Of a stretch of DNA of 64,000 nt, positions 49,423-58,619 are shown one piece after another. Origin of the DNA: CAYFYS01 sp965202905. Lineage in GTDB: Bacteria > Pseudomonadota > Alphaproteobacteria > MPNO01. How positions within the stretch are numbered: position 1 is the stretch's first letter; every line of letters starts with the position of its first letter. A program made the position numbers and the translations under genes. The stretch is from assembly GCA_965202905.1 (NCBI GenBank), contig OZ241868.1:3100001-3164000 (forward strand), in the 5' to 3' direction. The notes under the pieces are model-generated. The model was not told the DNA's origin. It ran no database searches and saw nothing but the letters and a program-made list of their open reading frames with translations.

Positions 49423-50437
49423 GCCGCCGCGGCAGCTTCAGATAGTCGTAGCGGTCGCCCGCCTTGACCCTGACCGACAGCACATCGTCGTCGCGCAGCA
49501 CCGTAAACCGCAACGTGGCGCCCGGTCCGCCGGCATTCCACAGAGTGCGGTAGTAGTGGCCGCGCCCGCTGACCGCGACGCCTTCCAGCGACAGCAGGAC
49601 ATCGCCCGGCTCCAACCCCGCCTGGTCCGCCGGAGCATTGGGCGCAACCCCGGTCACAATCAGCCGGCCCGCCGCCTCGCCGACATACATGCCGAGCCAG
49701 ACCCGCCCGGCGCGATCGGCGCGCCCGGTCCGGATCATCGCGTCTCTGATCGGCGCCAGCAAGTCGATCGGCACGAACATGTTGCCGGGCGCCGCATCGC
49801 CGTCGTCCACCGAGTGCTCGATGTAGAGCGAACCGATGCCGACCAGGGCGCCAGCCCGGTCGATCAGCGCCGCGCCGCCCCAATAGGGGTGCATGGGCAC
49901 GGTGTAGATCGCCTCGTCCAGCATGTACTCCCAGGCGCCGGCGAACTCGTGGATCGAGACCACCTGGGCGGCGATTGCATGGCTCGGCCCGCCGAAGGAG
50001 GCCACGACCACCGGATCGTCGCCGGCCAGGCTCGCCGAACGGCCGATCTCGATGGGTGGGGTATCCAGCGGCTCCAATGCGCGGACCAAGCCGAATCCGG
50101 TCTCGTGGTCATAGGCGACCGGCTCGGCGCCGACAACACGACCGTCCTGCCCGACAAGGGTCACGGTCTCGGATTCACTGACCAGATATCCGATGGTGAT
50201 CACCAGCCCGTCGGAATCGATCAGCACGCCGTTTCCCTCGCGCTCGGTGCCGAGGATGGTCGCTGTGAAGGCGCTGGGCGGCACGTCGGCGCGCAGCTTG
50301 AAGACCGCGCCCAGAACGCGGTCCAGGTCGTAGTCCAGCTTCGTCGGGTCCGGGTGCGGCGCGCCCTGGAGCGCCGGATGCAGGACTTCCAGCACGCCGT
50401 GCGGCCGGCGGCCATTGGCGCGTTCGATGCCGGTCAC
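49418..50437 (-). CDS. HtrA-like trypsin-fold protein with PDZ, probably catalytically dead
   Basis: 339 residues. A trypsin-like double barrel is recognisable (GNGVLIDSDGLVITIGYLVS, ALIDRAGALVGIGSLYI) followed by a PDZ domain (RLIVTGVAPNAPADQAGLEP, GDVLLSLEGVAV). The catalytic residues are absent: the His of T-N-x-H-V is Tyr in ITIGYLV, the Asp of D-L-A-V is Gly in ETGFGLV, and the Ser of G-N-S-G-G is Trp in PYWGGAAL. It has no signal peptide. It probably acts as a scaffold or binding protein rather than a protease. Its stop lies in a 23-bp inverted repeat. Confidence 0.78.
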   Translation of the reverse strand: MTGIERANGRRPHGVLEVLHPALQGAPHPDPTKLDYDLDRVLGAVFKLRADVPPSAFTATILGTEREGNGVLIDSDGLVITIGYLVSESETVTLVGQDGRVVGAEPVAYDHETGFGLVRALEPLDTPPIEIGRSASLAGDDPVVVASFGGPSHAIAAQVVSIHEFAGAWEYMLDEAIYTVPMHPYWGGAALIDRAGALVGIGSLYIEHSVDDGDAAPGNMFVPIDLLAPIRDAMIRTGRADRAGRVWLGMYVGEAAGRLIVTGVAPNAPADQAGLEPGDVLLSLEGVAVSGRGHYYRTLWNAGGPGATLRFTVLRDDDVLSVRVKAGDRYDYLKLPRRH

Positions 50438-50559
50438 AGGTCCGCGCCGGGGTGCGTGCAGATGCGCCGTTCCATGCCCGCAGGCTAGCGCCTGGCCGGC
50501 GCCGGCACAAATTCATTGTTGGTCCGTCCATTGTTAGCCCGCGGATCCGCCCGCCGGCC

Positions 50560-50991
50560 TCATTCGTCGTCGCGGGAGACCAGCGCGCCTTCCAGGATGC
50601 GCCTGATGTCCTCGGGCATCGGGGCCGAGGCGCGCGCGACCGGATCGAAAAACACCTCCACCGACTCCAGGGTCGCGCACAGCGTGCCGGTCTCGGCCTG
50701 ATACATCCGGTTCAGGCTGGTGATGCTGCGCGTGCCGAGCCGGGTGAAACCGCTCTTGATCACTACGAGATCTCCGACGGTCATCTCGTGGATGAAGTCG
50801 ATCTTGTTACCGGCGACCACGAGCCCTTCGCCGCGGGCATGCAGAGTCGACTGCGGCACCGCCTTCATCGCCCACAGGTGAAATCCGGCATCGTCGAAGA
50901 AGTGGCAATACCACCGGACGTTCATGTGGCCGATGTGGTCGCAATGCCATGGAAACACCACAGCGCGGTGGGTCTCGCACCATTCGGTCAT
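50560..50991 (-). CDS. Acyl-CoA thioesterase (4-hydroxybenzoyl-CoA thioesterase-like hotdog)
   Basis: 143 residues from ATG 50991. The hotdog motif VFPWHCDHIGHMNVRWYCHFF (first part, with Asp-x-x-GHMN near residue 20) and KIDFIHEMTVGDLVVIKSGF are typical of YbgC/4HBT enzymes, which hydrolyse acyl-CoAs to free acid and CoA. The longer frame to 51192 has no homology and overlaps the luciferase-like pseudogene. Solitary gene; substrate unknown. Confidence 0.88.
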   Translation of the reverse strand: MTEWCETHRAVVFPWHCDHIGHMNVRWYCHFFDDAGFHLWAMKAVPQSTLHARGEGLVVAGNKIDFIHEMTVGDLVVIKSGFTRLGTRSITSLNRMYQAETGTLCATLESVEVFFDPVARASAPMPEDIRRILEGALVSRDDE

Positions 50992-51111
50992 GTCTGGATC
51001 TCCTGGTGTTCCGGGGGACGACGGGCCGGATCTCATTGTCGAACGCCGCCGCCCTGTCAAGGAAACCGCCGGCGCTTGACAAGCGCCGTGCCGCCGGGGC
51101 AAGCCGTGGTC

Positions 51112-52169
51112 ATGGAGTTCGGGGTCAGCTTCGCGAGCGCGGCGGAACACTGGCGGGTGGCCAAACGGGCCGAGGCGCTGGGGTTCGGCCATGCGTGATT
51201 CTCCGACACGCAGCTTCTGAACGCCGATGTGTTCGTCGCCGCGGCCGCCATGGAGACCTCGAAGATCCGCCTGGGATCCGCCGTGGTGGCGCCGTCGAAC
51301 CGGATCGCGCCGGTCACCGCCAACGCGCTCGCCTCGCTCAACAGCCTCGCCCCGGGGCGAATCGATTTCGGCGTCTCGACCGGGTTCACCGCACGGCGAA
51401 GCATGGGCCTGGGCGCGCTCGGCCTGGCGGAGATGGAGGACTACATCGCGGTCGTGCGCGGCCTGCTCGACGGTGAGACCGTCGAATGGATCGCCGAGGG
51501 CGCCGCCCGCAAGGTGCGCTTCCTCAATCCCGAGTCGGGCTGATCAACACCGCCGACCCGATCCGGTTCCATGTCTCGGCGATGGGCCCGAGAAGCCGCC
51601 GGCTGACTGCGCGGCTGGGCGCCGGCTGGATGAGCAGCATCCCCGGGGTCGAATACGGCACAGCCGCCATCGCGGACATGCAGGCCGCCTGGACCGAGGC
51701 GGGCCGGCCGGCGGAATCTCTCTATTCCACCGCAATCACCGGCGGCTGCGTGCTGGACGAAAGCGAGGCCTTCGACAATCCCAAGGCCAAGGCGCTCGCC
51801 GGGCCGGCCGCGGCGGTCACGCTCCACAACCTCGTCGAGCAGGAGCAGTTCGGCAGCATCAGGCTCGCCCTGCCGCCGACGCTGGAAGACCTTCTGGAAC
51901 GCTACCGCGCGCTCTACGAGTCCTACGAGCCCGCCGACGCGCGCTACCTGACGCTGCACCGCGGCCACCTGCTGTTCCTCAGGCCGGACGAGGCGCCGCT
52001 GATCACCGCCGATCCGATCAGGACCACCACGATCATCGGCGCCAAGGCTGCGCTGCGCGAGCAGATCCGCGCGCTCGAGCGCGCCGGGTTCAGCCAGTTC
52101 TCCTGTCACATCCGCTTCGGCCACGAGTCCTCGATCGAGGACTGGGTCGATGTGATCGAAGGCCTTTGA
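51112..52169 (+). pseudogene. Luciferase-like (LLM) flavin monooxygenase, nonsense and frameshift
   Basis: The three pieces together make one LLM-class protein: MEFGVSFASAAEHWRVAKRA, then after a TGA at 51196-51198 (a Trp is normal in the HAWFxDTQL region) FVAAAAMETSKIRLGSAVVA, LASLNSLAPGRIDFGVSTGF and so on to a stop at 51541. The rest (LINTADPIRFHVSAMGPRSR, C-terminus DWVDVIEGL) is in another frame. One nonsense change and one frameshift near 51540 inactivate it. Each lesion could in principle be a sequencing error, but two make that less likely. Confidence 0.82.
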
Positions 52170-52223
52170 TCGCGGACGAAGCGCCGGCCGCCGCCGGTTC
52201 CGGGTGCGCGGGCCGGTCAGGCT

Positions 52224-52255
52224 CCCGGTTCTTAACCCCCCCCCCGGTTCTTAAC
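52224..52255. repeat. 13-bp direct duplication across the prfB stop codon
   Basis: cccggttcttaac at 52224-52236 and 52243-52255, separated by a run of C. The second copy contains the prfB TAA (52251-52253 on the minus strand), so the sequence around the stop codon has been duplicated downstream. Confidence 0.88.
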
Positions 52256-53376
52256 CCTGCGAGTCGGCGGTCGATCCACCGCCGAGCCGGGCCGCCAGCG
52301 CCGCGGTCATGAAATCGTCGAGGTCGCCGTCAAGCACGGCCTGCGGGTTGCCCTTCTCGACACCGGTCCTGAGATCCTTGACCAACTGGTAGGGCTGCAG
52401 GACATAGGAGCGGATCTGGTGGCCCCAGCCGATCTCGGACTTCGCCTCGTGCTCGGCCTGGGCCTCGGCCTCACGGCGCTGCAGTTCCTGTTCGTAGAGC
52501 CGGGCGCGCAGCATGGTGAACGCGGCCGCCCGGTTCCTGTGCTGTGACCGGTCGCTCTGGCACTGGACGACGATCCCGGTCGGCAGATGGGTGATCCGGA
52601 CCGCGCTGTCGGTCCGGTTGACGTGCTGGCCGCCGGCGCCTGACGCGCGATAGGTGTCGATCCTGAGATCCTTTTCCTCGATCTCAATGTCGATGTCGTC
52701 CTCGATAACCGGATAGGCCCAGACCGAGGCGAAGCTGGTGTGGCGCCGGGCGCTGGCGTCATAGGGCGAGATGCGGACAAGGCGATGGACCCCGCTTTCG
52801 GTTTTGAGCCAGCCATAGGCGCTATCGCCCTTGATGCGCAGCGTGGTCGACTTGACGCCCGCCTCCTCGCCCGGGCTTTCCTCGATCCATTCGACCGCAT
52901 AGCCGTGCGTGTCGGCCCAGCGGGCGTACATCCGCGCCAGCATCTCCGCCCAGTTCTGCGATTCGGTGCCGCCGGCGCCGGCATGGACCTCGAGGAAGCT
53001 GTCGTTGTCGTCAGCCTCGCCCGACAGCAGGCTCTCGGCCTCCAGCCGGGCGGTCCTGGCGTGCAGTTCGAGCAGCGCGGCTTCGGCCTCTGCGACGATC
53101 TCCGCGTCGTCCTCCGCCTCGCCCAGCTCGATCAGCTCGCGGTTCTCCGCCGCGCCGCGCTCCAGCCCGAAATAGCGCTCCAGCGCGCCCTCGAGCCGGG
53201 TGCGCTCGCGCATGACCTCGCGCGCGCCGCCGGGGTCGTTCCACAGATCGGGGGATTCGGCCCGCGCGTTCAGCTCGGCCAGGCGCGCCTGCGCGGCCTC
53301 GGGGTCAAAGATGCCTCCTCAGCAGCGCCAGGGACTGCTCGATATCGGCCAGGACGGATTCGATTTCGGCTCGCAT
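52251..53376 (-). CDS. prfB: Peptide chain release factor 2, with programmed +1 frameshift
   Basis: RF2 terminates translation at UGA/UAA. The main frame contains the GGQ loop ASGAGGQHVNRTDSAVRI, which triggers peptidyl-tRNA hydrolysis. The gene does not begin at the in-frame ATG 53213. An upstream frame starts ATG 53376 (MRAEIESVLADIEQ ... LLRRHL), reaches CTT TGA at 53310-53305, and continues one base forward as D-P-E-A-A-Q. The AGGAGG just before CTTTGAC is the internal SD of the classic autoregulatory frameshift. Joined protein is about 374 residues, close to the usual 365. Confidence 0.95.
53304..53319 (-). promoter_or_regulatory. prfB: prfB programmed +1 frameshift site
   Basis: Reading on the minus strand: AGGAGG (53319-53314), CAT, CTT TGA C. 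Low RF2 lets the ribosome slip from CTT into the +1 frame at UGA, so RF2 controls its own synthesis. Both the SD-like element and CTTTGAC match the known site. Confidence 0.94.
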
Positions 53377-53412
53377 CGGATGGAAACTCTGAGGCCGGTG
53401 GATTGCGCACGG

Positions 53413-55866
53413 TCAATATAGGTCGCGCCGCGCCTTGGGTGTAGCCTGGATCGCCGTAGCGGGATCCTCGCCGCCGCGCAGCACCGCGCCCGGCCGGAGG
53501 GGCTCGGTGCCCGGCTTGAAGGCTTCCAGGATCACCCGGCCGCCGCCGGTGCGCGCGAGCAGACCGGTCCGGGCATCGACGCGAACCAGACGGATGCCGG
53601 GCGGGATGCGGAACGGGGTCGCCGGCTTGCCTTCGAGTGCGCCGCGCATGAAATCGCGGAAGATGGGCGCGGCGACCGTCGAGCCGGTCTCGCGCCGGCC
53701 GAGCGAGCGCGGGGAGTCGAACCCGACATAGACGCCGACCGCGAGATCGGGCGTGAACCCGACGAACCAGGCGTCGAAGCTCCGGTTGGTCGTGCCCGTC
53801 TTGCCGGCGACCGGCTTGCCGACGGCGCGGACCCGCCGCCCGGTGCCGCGCTGGACGACCCCTTCGAGTATCGAGACCACCTGGTAGGCGCTGCGCGGGT
53901 CGGCGACCTGCTCGCGAGTGTCGGGCGGGACAGGCTCCGCCTGTTCGGCCCAGACGACGTCGCGGCAGCCCTCGCACGCACGGTCGTCGTGGCGGAAGAC
54001 CGTCCGCCCATTGCGGTCCTGGATCCGGTCGACGACGGTCGGCACGATCCGTTTGCCGCCGTTGACCAGAATCGCGTAGGCGGTCGTCAGCCGAAGCAGC
54101 GTGGTTTCGCCGGCGCCGAGCGCCATCGACAGCACGCGCGGCAAGCGGTCGGCCACGCCCAGCCTCTCGGCGTACTCGGCCACCGTCTCAATGCCGATGC
54201 GATGGGCAAGCCGGATTGTCATCAGGTTGCGCGAGCGCTCGAGGCCGATGCGCAGCGGGCTCGGCCCGTAGAACCGTTTGGAGTAGTTGGACGGCTTCCA
54301 CTTGCCGCGGCCCGGACCCTGGTCGACGACGAACGGCGCATCCAGGATCAGGCTGGACGGGGTGAACCCGTTGTCCAGCGCGGCGAGATAGACGAACGGC
54401 TTGAAGGCCGAGCCGGGCTGTCGCTTGGCCTGGGTGGCGCGGTTGAACTCGCTGGCGGCGTGGCTGAAGCCGCCCGACAGCGCCAGCACACGCCCCGTGT
54501 GGGGGTCGAGCGCGACCAGCCCGCCGCCGACATCGGGGATCTGGCGCAGGTCGAATTCGGCAGGCTGCGGCGAATCTGTCGGAGCGGGCGTGGCCTGTTT
54601 CGCGTCATCAGGCGGCGGGGCGCGCTCGACCAGCACGATGTCGCCGCGCGCCAGCACATCCGAAGGGCTCCGCGCCGGCTTGCCCAGCGTCTGATTCTCC
54701 AGCCGCCGCCGCGCCCATTTGAGCCGGTCCAGCGGGATCCGGCCGAACGCGCCGGAGGTCAGCCGGATCGCCGCAGAATCCTTGCGGGTCCGCAGCACGA
54801 TCGCGGGTTTCCAGCCGGCCGGCAAGCCGGCCGGAGCGACGCCCTTGAGCTGCGGGGCAAGCGGCATGCCCGCATCGCCCCGGGCGAGCGGGCCGCGCCA
54901 GCCGTGCCGGCGGTCATAGGCGATGATCCCTTTGCGCAGCGCCCGGTCGGCGAGCGCCTGGAGCCGCGGATCGAGCGTCGTGCGGACCGACAGCCCGCCA
55001 CCGTAGAGCTGGGCCTCGCCGAATCGCCCGGCAAGCTCGCGGCGGACCTGTTCGACGAAGTATTCCGCCTCGGCGATGCGGGCCGCCTCGGCCTCGCGCA
55101 GCTCGACCGGGCCGGACCGGGCCCGGGCCGCCTCGGTCGGGGTGATGGAGCCGTCCTCGAGCATCCGGCCGATGACGTAGTTGCGCCGCGCGCGCGCCGC
55201 CTTGGGCCGGCGGCGCGGGTTGTAGTTATTGGGCGCCTTGGGCAGTCCGGCGAGGTAGGCGGCCTCGGCCAAGGTCAACTCGTCGAGCGACTTGTTGAAG
55301 TAGTTGAGCGCCGCCGCGGCCACGCCATAGGAGCCGAGGCCGAGATAGATCTGGTTGAGATACAGCTCCAGAATCCGCTGCTTGGTCAGCGCGCGCTCGA
55401 TCCTGAACGCCAGGATCGCCTCCTTGACCTTGCGCTCATAGGACAAGACGTTAGTGAGCAGGAAGTACTTGGCGATCTGCTGAGTGATGGTCGATGCGCC
55501 GACTGGGCGGTGGTTCGATCCGATGCGCATGACGTTCTTGACCGCCGCGTTCAGGATGCCCGGCAGGTCGATCCCGGGATGGTCGTAGAACGTCTTGTCC
55601 TCGGCCGAGATGAAGGCGTTGATCACTTGGCGCGGGATCGCATCGACCGGCACGAAGACCCGCTTCTCCCTGGCGAATTCGGCGAGCAGCCGGCCGTCGC
55701 CGGCGTGGACCCTGCTAACCATCGGCGGCTGGTAGCCGGCAAGCTGGGCGTAGTCGGGCAGACCGCGGCCATAGCTGTAGACCAGCCAAGCGACACCGCC
55801 GGCGCCGATGAAGCCGATCAGCAACGCCGCCAGCGTAAGATAGCCAAGCGCCCTCAAGATGCGCAT
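53413..55866 (-). CDS. mrcA: Penicillin-binding protein 1A (class A)
   Basis: 817 residues. One N-terminal membrane helix (LTLAALLIGFIGAGGVAWLV). Glycosyltransferase (GT51) motifs: FISAEDKTFYDHPGID (Glu about 91), GASTITQQIAKYFLL and LYLNQIYLGLGSYG. Transpeptidase motifs: SxxK as GSAFKPFVYL (Ser about 485), SRN as LERSRNLMTI, and KTGTTNRSFDAWFVG (KTG about 687). It polymerises and cross-links peptidoglycan in the periplasm. Lies between the amidase and prfB, the usual alphaproteobacterial order. Confidence 0.96.
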   Translation of the reverse strand: MRILRALGYLTLAALLIGFIGAGGVAWLVYSYGRGLPDYAQLAGYQPPMVSRVHAGDGRLLAEFAREKRVFVPVDAIPRQVINAFISAEDKTFYDHPGIDLPGILNAAVKNVMRIGSNHRPVGASTITQQIAKYFLLTNVLSYERKVKEAILAFRIERALTKQRILELYLNQIYLGLGSYGVAAAALNYFNKSLDELTLAEAAYLAGLPKAPNNYNPRRRPKAARARRNYVIGRMLEDGSITPTEAARARSGPVELREAEAARIAEAEYFVEQVRRELAGRFGEAQLYGGGLSVRTTLDPRLQALADRALRKGIIAYDRRHGWRGPLARGDAGMPLAPQLKGVAPAGLPAGWKPAIVLRTRKDSAAIRLTSGAFGRIPLDRLKWARRRLENQTLGKPARSPSDVLARGDIVLVERAPPPDDAKQATPAPTDSPQPAEFDLRQIPDVGGGLVALDPHTGRVLALSGGFSHAASEFNRATQAKRQPGSAFKPFVYLAALDNGFTPSSLILDAPFVVDQGPGRGKWKPSNYSKRFYGPSPLRIGLERSRNLMTIRLAHRIGIETVAEYAERLGVADRLPRVLSMALGAGETTLLRLTTAYAILVNGGKRIVPTVVDRIQDRNGRTVFRHDDRACEGCRDVVWAEQAEPVPPDTREQVADPRSAYQVVSILEGVVQRGTGRRVRAVGKPVAGKTGTTNRSFDAWFVGFTPDLAVGVYVGFDSPRSLGRRETGSTVAAPIFRDFMRGALEGKPATPFRIPPGIRLVRVDARTGLLARTGGGRVILEAFKPGTEPLRPGAVLRGGEDPATAIQATPKARRDLY

Positions 55867-55970
55867 GGAGGCATCGACTGTCCGTGTTCCGCCGGTCCGG
55901 CCGGCAGCGGCGATCCCACCCGAAAGATCGCATTCCGGCCCAAGCCCTTAACGGAATATGGACATCACGC

Positions 55971-57167
55971 TCAGCGTTTAAAGGCTTGGTGACGCGCGAA
56001 ATACGCATCGATCGCATCGATGATCGCATCGGCTATCCGGACGCGCTCCGCCGGGCTCAGCAGCCTTTTCTCGTCGAACCGGTTGGACAGATGACCGAGC
56101 TCGACGAGCACCGAGGGGATATCGGGCGCCTTGAGGACCGCGAACCCGGCGAAGCGATGGGTATTGCGCAGCAGCAGCCGGACCCTGCCGAGCGCGCGGG
56201 TGAGCGATTTGGCCAACACCGCAGATTCGTTCAGGGTCTCGCGCTGGGCCAGATCGATCAGGATCGTCGCGACCTCGGAGCTCTGCCGGGTCAAATTGAC
56301 GCCGCCGATCACGTCGGCCTTGTTCTCCTTTGCCGCGAGAGCGGCGGCTTCTTTGTCCGAAGCGCGTTCGGACAGCGTGTAGACCGACGCGCCCCGGACG
56401 CGCCTGCTCGGGTTTGCATCGGCGTGGAGCGAGATGAACAGGTCGGCGCCAGCCGCCCGCGCCCGCGCGACCCGCTTGCGCAGCCGGACGAAGGTGTCCC
56501 GCTTGCGCGTCAGCACCGCGCGGTATCGCCCCGTCGCGCGCAGGCGCTTGGCGAGGACCAGCGCGTGGCCCAGAGTAATGTACTTTTCGTACGTCCCGCT
56601 GACTCCGATGGCACCCGGATCCACGCCGCCGTGGCCCGGATCGATGGCGATGACCGGCCGGAGTTTCGCCTTGGACGGCGGCCTGGGCGGCGGCCGGGCC
56701 CGGGCCACGGTGCCGTTCCCGGCCGGCCGGGCGGCCCGACGCGCGCGCCCGGCGAAGGCGGCGGCGGCGATGGTCCGCAAGTCGATCACCAGCCGGTGGC
56801 CATGCCTGCCCGAGGGCGGCAGGACGAAGGATTTCGCGACCTCGACCGGCCCAGCGACATCGAGCACCACCCGCGAGACTCCGTCGCGGAAATGGCCGTA
56901 ACGGAAGGCCTCGATCAACCCGCCGGTCGGGATCTTCAGCGGATCGAGCTTCCAGTCGACCGGCGGCAGGTCGATGACCACGCGGTAGGGATTGCCCAGG
57001 GTGAAAGCTTTGAAGCCGACTGCCGCCGACAGATCGAGGACGAAACGGGTCTTGTCCGGCGCCGGTCCGATGCGTACGCCGGTGACCGCCGGCGCGGCGG
57101 CGGCCGGCGACGCAAGCCCGATCGCCACAGCGACGGCCACCGGGACCGTGCGGCATCTGCGCCACAT
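55971..57167 (-). CDS. amiC: N-acetylmuramoyl-L-alanine amidase (AmiC-type)
   Basis: 398 residues from ATG 57167. It has a signal peptide (PVAVAVAIGLASPAAAA), an N-terminal AMIN domain (RVVIDLPPVDWKLDP, SRVVLDVAGPVEVAKSFVLP) for septal targeting, and a zinc-dependent amidase_3 domain: AIDPGHGGVDPGAIG (zinc His), DLFISLHADANPS (zinc His) and SVLVELGHLSNRFDEK. It cleaves the peptide from MurNAc during cell separation. The longer start (57206) is poorly supported. Follows the usual rne-amidase-mrcA order, with small genes inserted. Confidence 0.93.
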   Translation of the reverse strand: MWRRCRTVPVAVAVAIGLASPAAAAPAVTGVRIGPAPDKTRFVLDLSAAVGFKAFTLGNPYRVVIDLPPVDWKLDPLKIPTGGLIEAFRYGHFRDGVSRVVLDVAGPVEVAKSFVLPPSGRHGHRLVIDLRTIAAAAFAGRARRAARPAGNGTVARARPPPRPPSKAKLRPVIAIDPGHGGVDPGAIGVSGTYEKYITLGHALVLAKRLRATGRYRAVLTRKRDTFVRLRKRVARARAAGADLFISLHADANPSRRVRGASVYTLSERASDKEAAALAAKENKADVIGGVNLTRQSSEVATILIDLAQRETLNESAVLAKSLTRALGRVRLLLRNTHRFAGFAVLKAPDIPSVLVELGHLSNRFDEKRLLSPAERVRIADAIIDAIDAYFARHQAFKR

Positions 57168-57326
57168 ATTGGAGGCTCCCGAACGCCTACCGCTATATAT
57201 ACCCAAATCGGGCGGATATTTCCAACGTTCCGGGCACCGCGGGCGATCCGGTTGGCCGCAGTCCCCTCGAGTAGCTTGCGCACCCCGGCCGGTGTCCCGG
57301 CAACGAGGCTGCGGGCCGGCGCGCGG

Positions 57327-57581
57327 TCACTCGCGCAGGTCGTTGAGCGCGAGGATGAAGTATTCCTCGATATCGCCCATGGCGTTGCCGCGCACCACCT
57401 CGGCGAGCTCCTGGTGGTCGTCGACATCGACCAGCGTAGCATAGCCTTTCAGCCCGGCGATCGGATAGACCGTGGCGCGGTTGCGGGACCCGAGCTCAAC
57501 GAAATGGGTGACGCAGGCGCCGACCGGCGCGCCCCTGGTGCGGTGCGGCGGCGGACGGTTGATGATCAGGAATTTTGCCAT
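57327..57581 (-). CDS. Small dimeric ferredoxin-like protein (muconolactone-isomerase-like)
   Basis: 84 residues beginning MAKFLIINRPPPH, with AGLKGYATLVDVDDHQELAEV and the C-terminal GNAMGDIEEYFILAL. The pattern (beta-strand opening, central VDVDDHxEL, aromatic end strand) is that of dimeric alpha-beta barrel proteins such as muconolactone isomerase. It is a paralogue of the next upstream gene (MSKFLILARPKKP opening, DVEDHDEL middle, IxExxxxPLGxL end). No catalytic residue is evident. Stress or degradation of a small metabolite is possible; function not assigned. Confidence 0.7.
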   Translation of the reverse strand: MAKFLIINRPPPHRTRGAPVGACVTHFVELGSRNRATVYPIAGLKGYATLVDVDDHQELAEVVRGNAMGDIEEYFILALNDLRE

Positions 57582-57626
57582 GTCGGCGCCCTTGCTGCTG
57601 CGGTCCCTGCTGCGTCCCTGCCGCGA

Positions 57627-57947
57627 TCAGGCGATGATTCCGGCCTCGCGCATCGCCCGGGTCTCGCCCTCCAGGGTGCCGAGCGGGTAGACCTGATACT
57701 CGCCCCAGCTCCCCAGAGGGTTGCGGAACAGGATCGTCATCAACTCGTCATGATCCTCGACATCGAGGAATACCGCGAAGCCCGCGCCGTTGTCCTCGAC
57801 GATCTCATAGACCTCGGCCCTGCCTTCATCGCGCAGCGCCCGCCATTGCGCGCGCGCGCCCGCCACGTTCGCTTTCGCCGGGATCGGCTTCTTCGGCCGG
57901 GCCAGAATCAGGAACTTCGACATCGCGGGATGTTTGACCTCCGTCAT
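57627..57947 (-). CDS. Small dimeric ferredoxin-like protein, paralogue
   Basis: 106 residues (98 from the internal ATG that gives MSKFLILARPKK). It has GFAVFLDVEDHDELMTILFR and LGSWGEYQVYPLG, the same layout as the 84-residue neighbour. The start at 57947 is favoured because its ATG overlaps the stop of the RidA gene (ATGA). The three genes form an operon; the two ferredoxin-like proteins may be sequential enzymes or a heterodimer with RidA supplying a cleanup step. Confidence 0.75.
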   Translation of the reverse strand: MTEVKHPAMSKFLILARPKKPIPAKANVAGARAQWRALRDEGRAEVYEIVEDNGAGFAVFLDVEDHDELMTILFRNPLGSWGEYQVYPLGTLEGETRAMREAGIIA

Positions 57948-58393
57948 CAGTCCCTGACCGCGCCGATCAGGTCGATCTCGACCATCGAGCCCGGCGCCAG
58001 CAGGCCCGCGGCGGCGACCGTGGCGCGCGCCGGCGGCGGAGGAAAGTATTCCTTCCAGACATCGTCTAAGGAGTTGAATTCGTTAAAGTTTTCCAGGAAG
58101 ATCTGCGCCTTGACGACATGGTCGAGCGAAGAGCCGGCGGCATCGAACGTCTTGGTGAGATTGTCGAGCGCATAGCGCGTGCGCTTCTTGATGTTCGAGC
58201 CGTAACAGGGAAACGCCGGGTCGACACGCGCCTCGGCCAGGATACCCGTCTTGAAATCGCTCGGCAACTGGCCGGCCGCGAAGACCAGCCCGCCGGCGCG
58301 ACAGGCTTCAGTATAGTTGGCCAACGGCTGCAGGCTATCGGACTTGATGGCTTCGACGCGCACATCCGCCTCCCGTTCCACGGCGCCGGCCAT
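57947..58393 (-). CDS. RidA/Rid family protein
   Basis: 148 residues. RAGGLVFAAGQLPSDFKTG, QTRYALDNLTKTF-like TRYALDNLTKTFDAAGSSLD, HVVKAQIFLENFNEFNSLDD and the C-terminal PGSMVEIDLIGAVRD are Rid-family features. The canonical RidA arginine in the final R-x-x-VE block is replaced by A-P-G-S-M-V-E, so enamine/imine deaminase activity is uncertain (Rid4-7-like). First gene of the three-gene operon with the two dimeric ferredoxin-like proteins. Confidence 0.82.
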   Translation of the reverse strand: MAGAVEREADVRVEAIKSDSLQPLANYTEACRAGGLVFAAGQLPSDFKTGILAEARVDPAFPCYGSNIKKRTRYALDNLTKTFDAAGSSLDHVVKAQIFLENFNEFNSLDDVWKEYFPPPPARATVAAAGLLAPGSMVEIDLIGAVRD

Positions 58394-58619
58394 CTAACCG
58401 GCCGTCGGAGAGGGTGTCAATCGAGCGGCGGTCCAATGGCGTCGCGGTGGCAGGATGGCCGTAGCGCCTGGGCTGGCAATCGCGGAAGACGCCGGCCCGC
58501 GATTCCCCCGCGACTCCATTTTCAAGGATTATCGTTTCCACCTCGCGGGCGCCGCTACTCGCGCGGTCTCGCTATGCTGCGGCGCTTCCAGCGCCGCAGA
58601 GCGCCTTACCACCAACACG

